A stretch of DNA of 64,000 nt from Paratinospora sagittata (lineage: Eukaryota > Streptophyta > Magnoliopsida > Ranunculales > Menispermaceae). The notes beneath the pieces were generated by a model. That model ran no database searches, was not told where the DNA came from, and was given only the letters and a program-made list of their open reading frames with translations. The stretch's first letter is position 1; every line of letters begins with the position of its first letter. The stretch is taken from NCBI GenBank assembly GCA_035771175.1, contig CM069608.1, forward strand, positions 11,662,019 to 11,726,018, in the 5' to 3' direction. This document shows, one piece after another, positions 60,301-64,000 of the stretch. Made by a program: the position numbers and the translations under genes.

Positions 60301-60325
60301 GATGATATGACAAGGGTTCCCAATC
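35999..60325 (-). CDS. Munc13-like MUN-domain (DUF810) protein, C-terminal 433 residues; 5' exons outside window
   Basis: Eleven exons (60254-60325, 59816-59933, 59180-59352, 56951-57035, 54119-54253, 46416-46522, 46203-46280, 46002-46097, 37018-37113, 36745-36928, 35999-36156) total 1302 nt and stay in frame to a TGA. Diagnostic segments are DWEPLSYHQRQAASIIEVFR, FGLKLPMDVKHLKYLLSIIS, ALTRYEETMIP, ELTVPKLCVRLNTLH, FWDLRQSYLFHLYRG, FVADGEGLPPAVVDYE and ILCH-like VLCHKKDIEASKFLKRHY. They match the MUN/MHD region of plant DUF810 proteins. The Arabidopsis member PATROL1 works in vesicle tethering and proton-pump delivery; which paralogue this is cannot be settled. The last ~50 residues are Ser/Lys-rich (KRSTSFHW, SFKSLKKKLQEATSE). 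Introns of 8.9 and 7.6 kb hold nested transposons. No frame damage, so the gene looks functional. Confidence 0.92.
36745..37113 (-). CDS. MUN gene: two penultimate exons
   Basis: 37018-37113 encodes EFFVADGEGLPPAVVDYEAQ and ends YSLQ; 36745-36928 encodes TETLIGMLMSASEHISTISD, then VLCHKKDIEASKFLKRHYQL. Donors GTTCTG and GTGAAC. The 37113 acceptor (TTTGTAG) has a long (TA)n run directly upstream. Confidence 0.92.
37120..37181. repeat. (TA)n microsatellite next to a 3' splice site
   Basis: About 30 perfect TA units, ending only 6 bases from the exon boundary at 37113, so it occupies the place of the pyrimidine tract and possibly the branch region of this 8.9-kb intron. Confidence 0.9.
37182..38012. 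other. Intron DNA without recognised feature
   Basis: AT-rich; a CTCTCTC-rich stretch at 37477-37560 and a GC-richer stretch at 37720-37815 were noted, but neither could be assigned. Confidence 0.35.
38013..38751 (+). mobile_element. Non-autonomous Helitron (739 bp) hosting a SINE
   Basis: It starts TCTATACTATTATAATTA after an A and ends GCGCATCTACTAG before a T. A 7-bp stem (CACATGC-AAT-GCACGTG, one mismatch) lies 8 bases before CTAG at 38723-38739. No target duplication, as expected. No RepHel frame. A SINE and a (TA)n run lie inside at 38484-38692. Confidence 0.7.
38515..38692 (-). mobile_element. tRNA-derived SINE
   Basis: On the - strand a perfect A-box TGGCTGAGTGG (38660-38670) and a B-box AGTTCGACTCC (38616-38626) stand in the correct order and spacing near the 5' end. 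The 3' end runs into (TA)n and an A-rich tract (38470-38514). A GTGGTGGAT... / ...CCACCACTT inverted repeat lies in the body. Target duplications were not resolved because of the low-complexity tail. Confidence 0.8.
38752..39254. other. Intron DNA without recognised feature
   Basis: AT-rich sequence between the Helitron and the first RTE LINE tail. Nothing identified. Confidence 0.35.
39255..39480 (+). pseudogene. RTE-type LINE 3' tail (fragment 1)
   Basis: Broken frames encode SLDVPVRK (the RTE 'RPLDAPVRR' motif) and LDRAKWKKWIQ (the 'DRAEWRxxIH' end of RTE ORF). Only the C-terminal ~75 codons remain. Confidence 0.6.
39700..40060 (+). pseudogene. RTE-type LINE 3' tail (fragment 2), split by a SINE
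   Basis: Left of the SINE the frame gives TWIEIIK; right of it ITMDLALNRMEW, the same C-terminal end as fragment 1. Both parts are needed to rebuild the normal order. Confidence 0.6.
39776..39956 (-). mobile_element. Au-like SINE
   Basis: On the - strand it starts AAGGAGAGCCTTGGGGCAAC and continues GTAAGATTTATTGCCATGTG. This resembles the 5' tRNA-like part of the widespread plant Au SINE. Near-duplicate flanks GATAATAAAAGAAAA (39758-39772) and GATAATAAGAAAAGA (39965-39979) fit a target duplication. The body is diverged, so it is old. Confidence 0.7.
40284..40866. mobile_element. Non-autonomous hAT-type element, family 2-like (583 bp)
   Basis: The exact octamer ATTTAAAT flanks it at 40276-40283 and 40867-40874. 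Terminal inverted repeats are CAGGCGTTTTCAAGG and CAGTGTTTTCAAGG (right end read on -). Just inside are GCCTAGGC-type motifs at both ends (TTTAGGCG, GCCTAGGCGAT; ACACCTAGGCGTTG). No transposase frame. CAGNG ends plus an 8-bp duplication are hAT signatures. Confidence 0.82.
41015..41265 (+). pseudogene. RTE-type LINE 3' tail (fragment 3)
   Basis: 'AGGTGGTTTGGATAGACAAC' encodes RWFG, then a decayed PLDVLVR motif, and 41175-41225 encodes ALDRAEWRQWIHEKD. It is the best-preserved tail of this family in the window. Confidence 0.65.
41284..43036. mobile_element. hAT-type element, family 2, large copy with a LINE inside
   Basis: Ends CATTGTTTCAAAAATC and CAAGGATTCAAAAC (right end on -) are similar. 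Subterminal DNA is dense in GAGGCTTAAGCCTCA-type palindromes (41303-41470, 42950-43020). Flanks GAAGTAAT / AAAATAAC match 5/8 only. A 701-bp LINE was inserted at 41981. Without it the element is about 1.04 kb. Confidence 0.55.
41981..42681 (-). mobile_element. 5'-truncated L1-type LINE with 14-bp target duplication
   Basis: TTCTCTTGACATTT flanks it at 41967-41980 and 42682-42695. The - strand encodes DRISWPWDSSGLFTTKSFHS and IWNAHVPSKVKFSGWVAS (zf-RVT region), then MERSLEGG...VIMEGKRNNRVFHDEF with frame breaks, and ends in an A-run. It closely resembles the LINE at 43106-45533 (DRISWPWDSSGMFTTKSFQS), so both come from one family. Confidence 0.88.
43066..43105 (+). mobile_element. hAT-type element, family 1: left stub split off by a LINE
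   Basis: CAAGGATTGAAATTCTTAAT...TTCGATCATTTAA is the start of family 1 (compare 1660). Its continuation (TTAATTCGGGGAAGTTCAAT) resumes at 45534 after the LINE poly(A). Confidence 0.7.
43106..45533 (+). pseudogene. L1-type LINE, 5'-truncated, RT domain largely intact
   Basis: A reverse transcriptase frame at 43233-44036 contains KIIAKVLANRLK, FVQGRQIVDVVLVANE, GLRQGDPLSHFLF and the active-site FADD (HLQFADDTLLF). A frameshift near 43340 separates it from the upstream WDIIKDDLMKV...FRPISL part. Downstream are LPTYYLLVFRVP, the zf-RVT part at 44820-45105 (IWKAKVPPKVKFLGW, WCFLC...HTCG) and VLWSLWKKRNKRVF. It ends in an A-run at 45523-45533. A 23-bp direct repeat marks the 5' end. It is not autonomous now. 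Confidence 0.88.
45534..45760 (+). mobile_element. hAT-type element, family 1: right part beyond the LINE
   Basis: TTAATTCGGGGAAGTTCAAT and 'tttcttataaccatgttgaaacatacataattatatactt' follow the layout of the copy at 53294. The right end is not recognisable before the exon at 46002. Confidence 0.5.
45761..46001. other. Intron DNA up to MUN exon 46002-46097
   Basis: No recognised feature; includes the donor GTATGT (on -) of the exon at 46002. Confidence 0.4.
46002..46522 (-). CDS. MUN gene: cluster of three exons
   Basis: 46416-46522 (ARIVFWDLRQSYLFHLYRGN...PQIDT), 46203-46280 (VLDHTCSVISDTLRDLVVLS) and 46002-46097 (DGYVWVLLDGGPSRVFSDLD...NILK). Donors GTACGC, GTACTC and GTATGT; acceptors end TTTTTTAG, ATTGTAG and TATATAG. 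The introns are only 105-135 bp, in contrast with the kilobase introns on both sides. Confidence 0.92.
47218..47431. repeat. GC-rich degenerate minisatellite inside the hAT element
   Basis: Repeats of GGAGGAGAACCAGCGGCGGC and variants, CpG-rich, in otherwise AT-rich DNA. Open frames occur on both strands (161 and 114 codons) because the repeat lacks stops; the products are low-complexity (Arg/Ser/Gly-rich) with no domain. It may derive from captured host sequence, but I cannot name a source. Confidence 0.7.
47731..48170. repeat. 88-bp tandem repeat array
   Basis: Units starting ATTATTTATTTATTCTTCTT and containing GTTGTACCTACTTGAATATT and CTAGTGGTCAAGCCCTACTA begin at 47731 (approx.), 47819, 47907, 48033 and 48121, with a 38-bp partial unit at 47907-47944. 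Spacing is 88 bp and units are nearly identical. Confidence 0.9.
48293..48350. repeat. (TA)n microsatellite
   Basis: A perfect TA run of about 57 bp within the hAT element. Confidence 0.9.
49383..49394 (+). other. Primer-binding site of the gypsy element
   Basis: TGGTATTAGAGC, complementary to the initiator tRNA-Met 3' end with one change from TGGTATCAGAGC, just after the 5' LTR. Confidence 0.75.
49440..49860 (+). pseudogene. gypsy protease and protease-RT linker fragment
   Basis: Across frame shifts it encodes DSGSGENIISATMADALKLP (aspartic protease D-S-G active site), then PKPYNIGW and RDVVSMRACHLLLGHLWLRD (the linker normally read '..DVVxMDACHLLLGRPWQxD'). Several stops interrupt it. Confidence 0.8.
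49861..50330 (+). other. Pro/Ser-rich open stretch in the gypsy interior
   Basis: One frame (49773-50264) stays open and encodes Pro-, Ser- and His-rich sequence (FQPPSKPSHLAASRSPHPLN) without a domain. It may be the variable N-terminal region of gag. Confidence 0.35.
50342..50572 (+). pseudogene. gypsy gag fragment
   Basis: Encodes VDLLQFNGVLHVEDLFDWLF, then VEEKRVKLLALMLIGASYSW and WIHLQRD, matching the Retrotrans_gag domain. The zinc knuckle is missing. It lies after the protease, the reverse of the normal order. Confidence 0.75.
50615..50626 (+). other. Polypurine tract of the gypsy element
   Basis: AAGGAAGGGGGA, preceded by CTCAAGGACGAGTTCTTCTC, directly before the TGATG start of the 3' LTR. 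Confidence 0.8.
50628..51467. repeat. Tail-to-tail LTR palindrome
   Basis: The 3' LTR (+, 50628-51056) is followed within a few bases by an inverted copy of the same LTR (51061-51467, ending ...CCTATGTCCTACATCA). The arms are about 410 bp and similar along their length; the junction is ATTGATTCAAATACTCAATC. The third LTR has no internal region of its own. Confidence 0.85.
51578..51738. mobile_element. hAT-type family 2, one terminal fragment
   Basis: CAATAGTTTTAAGAATCTATTGAGGCTTACGCCTTGAGGC... is a family-2 end (compare 41284) followed by CCTCAAG/CTTGAGG palindromes. It joins family-1-like DNA at about 51740. Confidence 0.5.
51740..52330 (+). mobile_element. hAT-type family 1, internal/right fragment
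   Basis: 'TTTTTAATTTTGTAGTGGCTTGC' and 'ATATTGGTCAATGAAATAAA' follow the interior of the copy at 1660, and the end 'AATTTTGTCGATTTTTCATACC' resembles a family-1 right end. No transposase. Confidence 0.5.
52413..53216. mobile_element. hAT-type family 2 element (804 bp)
   Basis: Flanks ATTATAAG (52405-52412) / ATTATATG (53217-53224) match 7/8. Ends CAAGGTTTAAAAAAGTG and CTCTGTTTTAAAAATCG (right end on -). Both subterminal regions carry GAGGCTTAAGCCTCA-type palindromes (53040-53130). No coding frame. Confidence 0.72.
53294..53959 (+). mobile_element. hAT-type family 1 element (666 bp)
   Basis: Flanks ATCACTAG (53286-53293) / ATCATTAG (53960-53967) match 7/8. It starts CAAGGATAAAAAATTCAAAC and ends AAATTCTCATTCCACG. 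'GGAGAATTTTTGTAAAAATT' is shared with the copy at 46911 (near its 48952 end). It lies 160 bp from the MUN exon at 54119-54253. Confidence 0.75.
54119..54253 (-). CDS. MUN gene exon (LEEGLPTCCKSIDGLFNIFN)
   Basis: Acceptor TATACAG, 135 nt, donor GTGAGC. It encodes SASDAINKFCDFIG at the end, continuing to ARIVFWDLRQSY in the next exon 7.6 kb away. Confidence 0.92.
54254..54869. other. Intron DNA without recognised feature
   Basis: One antisense frame (54436-54651) is free of stops but is not an exon, because the flanking exons join in phase without it. An AGAGAGAG run lies at 54722. Confidence 0.4.
54870..55290 (-). pseudogene. RTE-type LINE 3' tail (fragment 4)
   Basis: The - strand gives LRWF, IQQRPLDAL and, at 54890-54960, ALNRAEWRKQIHVVDA, the same C-terminal motifs as the three + strand tails at 39-41 kb. 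Confidence 0.65.
55400..55887 (+). pseudogene. L1-type LINE fragment with internal deletion
   Basis: Encodes DRCVSPLDQSGAFITKSFFS, then jumps to SSWVANYNLSKGYRLKEWLM, which in the LINE at 43106 is the C-terminal SFWVVNSNLSKG part, so about 300 bp of the normal middle is missing. It ends in an A-run (AAAAAAAAA at 55879). Confidence 0.7.
55888..56950. other. Intron DNA without recognised feature
   Basis: AT-rich. A T-run and GACTGGAAACATAG... block at 56488-56640 with CCCACGAGAATTACAACG may be a repeat remnant but is unassigned. Confidence 0.35.
56951..57035 (-). CDS. MUN gene exon (YVQNQIDTLEDGIRKAW)
   Basis: Acceptor TTGCAG, 28 codons plus one base, donor GTAAGT. It joins 59180 in phase 0 and 54253 in phase 1 (split Glu codon), giving the segment YAKEKWEKEQFLGHLEEGLP. 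Confidence 0.92.
57036..59179. other. MUN intron (2.1 kb), with a possible SINE/LTR-derived repeat at 57670-57990
   Basis: 57771-57783 reads GGCTTCAAGTCTC, a B-box-like motif, after 'AAGTGGTGTCAGAACTCGGG'. This combination is seen in both tRNA-derived SINEs and decayed PBS regions, so the class is unsettled. The rest shows nothing recognisable. Confidence 0.35.
59180..60325 (-). CDS. MUN gene: three 5'-most visible exons
   Basis: Exon 60254-60325 (24 codons, DWEPLSYHQRQAASIIEVFR) is followed by intron start GCAAGT rather than GT. Exon 59816-59933 starts in phase (AVDQLFGLKLPMDVKHLKYL). Exon 59180-59352 gives EKSHLFPAAPALTRYEETMI through KLCVRLNTLH and a GTGAGT donor. No exon upstream of 60325 could be recognised in the remaining 3.7 kb, which holds a family-2-like repeat and a copia element. 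Confidence 0.92.
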
Positions 60326-60589
60326 CTAAAGAAGGAACAAACAAGGCATGATGGCAAAAGTGACAAGTTAACTTCCGAAAGAATATACCAAACATTACAA
60401 AGAATATACAAATAGCTCAAACAAGTAGAATATACATGAATTAGATTGAATTTCAACAAAAACCATTCCAATAAAAAATGAGACATTTTAGCATTGGCAT
60501 AACCTTAATTGCATGAAGTAAAACACGCTATATGCTGCCATATACTAACATCCCCTCATCTGAAGTTTTATAACTCATGAGACATAATC

Positions 60590-61330
60590 AAGGCAATTTG
60601 TGTAAACAAAAGTAAGGCACAAGCCTCAAAGCAATACAAGGTGTAAGCCTCACCTCATTATTAAAAAAAGAAAAAAAAATAGAAGAAGAAATACATACAT
60701 ACATAACTCACAAAAATTCTAAAAAAATACAAATATCGTCGTGAAGAGATATCTAAAATAAACAAAAAATGAAATGTTTTATGTGTTAAGCACTCGAATA
60801 TATCAATGTTGTAATTCTCATAAACATTATTTAAAGTTAAATGTACAAATAACATAAGTTATCAAGCTTTCTAAATTTTAGGGTTTGAACTAACAATTAG
60901 AAAGTTATTAAACATGTTACAAAAACATTAGGTCTTTGCCACTTATCATTGTTTTTTTAGGAACATTTTTCAAAAGAAACTAATGCAAGTTGTTGTTAAA
61001 ATCATTTGTTGAAAGCTTTTCACATGCTCGGTTGATAATTTTGTTATTATTAATAAACTTATTGATAATACTAATAGAGAGACTTTTCCATCAGGAGAGG
61101 AAAGCTAATGCAAGTTGTTGTTAAAATCATTAAGGAAGGATATTTAAAAAATAATAGAAAAACTAAAAAAGGGTCAAGGTCATTTTGTAAGCATACAGAT
61201 CACTGCTCCTTGTGGAGCAAGTACTAAGGTGTACTCGTCATGACTATGATGCTTACCTTGGGGCTTAAACCTCAAGGAAAACTCTTGATGACTCGCCCTA
61301 AGGTGCATCTCAAGCAATTTTAAAACCACT
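60590..61330. mobile_element. hAT-type family 2-like element, diverged
   Basis: Left part has AAGGCACAAGCCTC and GGTGTAAGCCTCACC; right part GGGGCTTAAACCTCAAGG and ends CAATTTTAAAACCACTA, similar to the CAGTGGTTTTAAAA type of end. No target duplication could be fixed. Confidence 0.45.
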
Positions 61331-61652
61331 ACCCCATTCTCATTACCAATTAACTAAATATCAAGCTTCAAGTAATCAAAAATCAAGGACAATATATCAT
61401 TCAAACCCTTGCTAGTCATCATGGAGACCCTAGCAACAAAGTACGATGAGAGCATTTTGTTCCTATTAATTCCTCCCTTCAAGATTTTACAATAGTTTGC
61501 TATTAAAAGTTTGAGCAGGAAGCAATAAATGCTTCACAATACAATAATTTAAAAATAAAAAATAAAAAAACAAAAAAACCCACAAACAAACAAACTTAGA
61601 GCTTTCGAAGTAACTTTTTACAAAATTCATTCCTATGGAGACCAGTTAGCAT
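61331..61652. other. Intron or 5' flank DNA, unassigned
   Basis: No recognisable domain or splice-consistent MUN exon was found here. Confidence 0.3.
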
Positions 61653-61941
61653 TGTTTGGAAACATTCCTAGAAATGTTTGTTGTAAAAAGTAAAATAATG
61701 AAAGACACAAAGATGTAACGTGGTTCAGCTCTATGGCCTATGTCCACGGGAGAGAGGAGGGAATTTCTTCTTATTCGTGATAATGTCTCAATGGAGGGCC
61801 ACCATATATATAGACATACAGGGCTATGCACACATATAGCAATAATTACAATTTTAGTAACTGCTAAATAAAACAACTACTAAAATCATCATCTTTCCTA
61901 GAAGGAAATAAATCTCACAGATTTTGCTCTTCTCCGCAACA
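61653..61941 (-). repeat. 3' LTR of a copia element
   Basis: On the - strand TGTTGCGGAGAAGAGC...TTCCAAACA (289 bp), preceded by a polypurine tract TTGAAGGGGAGTG and the end of the RNase H frame. A TATATATA box (61803-61812) lies in the LTR. The flank on the outer side is AGCAT; the 5' LTR lies right of the window. Confidence 0.75.
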
Positions 61942-61948
61942 CTCCCCT

Positions 61949-64000
61949 TCAAGCTGGTGAATAAAAGTTTACCACTCCCAGCTTGGACACACTTGCTTGA
62001 AATGCAATATGGTTTAACCCTTTAGTGAGCACATCGACGAGCTGATTATTCGTACACACATATGGAGTACAGATCAAACGACAATCAAGCTTCTCTTTAA
62101 TGAAATTTCTATCAATCTCTATATGCTTGGTTCGATCATGTTGAACTAGGTTATGGGCAATGCTAATTGCAGACTTATTGTCACAATAGAGTCTCATAAG
62201 GCCATCCCAGTGTATCTTCAAATATGTCAAAATAATCTGCAACCATAATAGCTTACAAACCCCTTGTGCCATTGCTCGGAATTCTGCTTCGACACTAGAT
62301 CTGGCCACTACATTCTGCTTTTTACTTCGCCATGTCACCAAATTCCCACCAAGAAACATACAATATCTAGTAGTTGATCTTCTGTCAACTACTGAACCAA
62401 CATAATCTGCATCTGTATATGCTTCAAGAACCACTCCCGTGTGTCATTTAAATAATATGTCATGTCCTGGAATCCCTTTAAAATATTGTAAGACGCGGTT
62501 AGCTGCTTGCAAATGAATATCTTTAGGGTAGTGCATGAACCGACTTATTACACTTAAGGTCTTGTGTGAGAGAGATAGATAAGTGTCCCTACTAGTCTTT
62601 GATACATCTCCTTATTAACAGTCAACGCTTCTTCAGCTTCTCCAAGCTTGTGATTAGGATCAATAGGTGTATTCACTGGTTTGCATGCTAGCTTCCCTGT
62701 TTCTTTAAGAAGATCTGTAATGTACTTCTGTTGAGAAATAAAGATTCCCTATTTAGAGTGTGCCACTTCAATCCCTAGAAAGTATTTCAATCTCCCTAGT
62801 TCCTTGATCTCAAATTCTTTGGTCAAACACTGCTTCAAATTTTGTCTCTCGTTCCCATTGTTTCCTGTCATGATGATGTCATCAACATACACTAATAGAG
62901 CTGTAACTCCCCCTGAAGCCGAGTGCTTAATAAACAAAGTGTGATCTCCTTGGCAGATCCCAGTCATAATTAGCTGCCAATGACAAAAGAAGTCTCACAG
63001 TATTCATTTTTGCAACCGGAGCAAATGTCTCTTGATAGTCCACACCATACACCATATGTCTGAGTATATCCTTGGGTTACTAATCTTGCCTTGTAGAGCT
63101 CCAGGGACCCATCTGCTTTGTATTTTACTGTATAAACTCATTTGCATCCCACAAGTTTCTTTCTTGCAGGCAAGTCTACCAACTCCCAAGTATCATTTTT
63201 TCTCAAGGCTTCCATTTCCACATTCATGGCTTGTTTCCAATTTTCATCAAATAAAGCCTCAGACAAAGAAGTAGGGATTTGGATATAGTCCAAGCTAGTA
63301 AGAACGCACTTATGAGATGGAGAAAACTTTTCAAATGACACATGGGAAAGTGGACGTTTAGTGCATTCCATAGTTCTGTTTCCAATGGCAATAGGAAGGT
63401 TTAGATCAATGTTTGTTTCGGGTTGAGGTTCTGAAGGGTTTTGTGAGTAAGGGTCAGAGACTGTACCTTCATTTCCAAGAGTTGGTTCAAATTTTTGAAC
63501 TTGCATAGGTTCAGAGACTGTAGCTTTCTTCCTTGCGTACACCTGTCCAATCATTCAATCCTCAAGAGCAGACGACTCAGGTTCAGGTTCCCCACTTTGG
63601 TTATCACTGGATTTTGAAGGTGCAGATGTAGATGGCTCAAGTGTGGAGGGAGATGGTATGGATGAGAGGTCAATGGAGAAGGGGTCATAGAGGAGAGAAT
63701 CTCAATCCTTATCTTCCATGATGGAGTTCTCCTCCTGAAGAGAAGGAGCGGGAAAATAAGACTCACGTTCATTGAAAGTAACATCCGCTGAGACAAAGAA
63801 TTTTTTAAACAGTGTAGACGGTGGATGGTAGCATTTGTACCCTTTTAATACCCCACAAAAACACACTTGAGAGCTCTTGAATCTAATTTCCCCTTATTTG
63901 GATGGTGAACATGGACAAAAGAAACACACCCGAAGATTTTAGGAATGAGATTGTTGGAGGTTTTGATGTTAGGATAAATTGTAATAACAATTCAATGCGA
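61949..64000 (-). pseudogene. Ty1/copia pol (integrase end, RT, RNase H), decayed, runs off right edge
   Basis: In order from right: integrase C-terminal part (KLDSRALKCVFVGY followed by a stop near 63860, then KKFFVSADVTFNE), a variable linker (63550-63780), RT start (ENWKQAMNVEMEALRKNDTW at 63138-63250), RT core with YVDDIIMTGN (62860-62900) and KELGRLKYFLGIEV, a stop after AHSK, then RNase H in one open frame (61949-62434: AYTDADYVGS, DNKSAISIAHN, HIEIDRNFI). At least two stops and shifts make it non-functional. It lies near the 5' side of the MUN gene, possibly in one of its introns. Confidence 0.85.

Noticed and set aside
61380..61500. Possible upstream MUN exon
   Set aside because: A short antisense stretch (DILSLIFDYLKLD) looked helical, but there are no consistent splice sites and no match in the expected protein order.

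Overview
The window is nuclear DNA of a flowering plant, probably a eudicot. The evidence is AT-rich non-coding sequence, spliced plant genes with GT-AG introns, plant lineages of Ty1/copia and Ty3/gypsy elements, L1-type and RTE-type LINEs, tRNA-derived SINEs, Helitrons and hAT-type elements. I see no bacterial, organellar or CRISPR features. The species cannot be named from the sequence alone.

Two host genes are present, both interrupted by very large TE-filled introns and converging on each other. (1) A MIKC-type MADS-box gene of the SOC1/TM3 clade lies on the + strand. Six exons are visible (exon 2 at 3985-4066, exons 3-7 at 29304-30389). The MADS-domain exon was not found and should lie left of the window. 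Intron 2 is 25,237 bp and holds most of the left half of the window. (2) A plant Munc13-like MUN-domain (DUF810, PATROL1-related) gene lies on the - strand. Eleven exons between 60325 and 35999 join into one uninterrupted 433-residue C-terminal reading frame that ends in a stop codon. The 5' part lies right of the window. Its introns reach 8.9 and 7.6 kb.

Layout: 1-1302 is the 5' end of a Ty1/copia element (gag, PBS, LTR) on the - strand. 1660-2552 is a short hAT-type element. 4436-14816 is a pile-up of long, mostly truncated LTRs of a gypsy-like family. 15130-16240 holds a SINE and a Helitron. 17476-26747 has two related solo-type LTRs, another LTR piece, hAT and MITE elements and a decayed LINE. 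26753-30389 is the end of the MADS gene. 30390-35998 is intergenic, with a LINE fragment, a decayed copia polymerase and a SINE. 36000-60325 is the MUN gene, whose introns carry a Helitron with a SINE inside, RTE LINE tails, two hAT-type families, L1-type LINEs and a rearranged gypsy element split by a 2 kb hAT element. 61653-64000 is a decayed copia element on the - strand.

The most useful observations are the two hidden multi-exon genes, a hAT-type family recognisable from 8-bp target duplications at several copies, a second hAT-type family with palindromic subterminal motifs, a rearranged gypsy derivative with protease ahead of gag and a tail-to-tail LTR palindrome, a GC-AG intron, and a (TA)n tract almost abutting a 3' splice site. 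I found no convincing novel multi-gene system: the novelty is in TE structure and TE-gene nesting.
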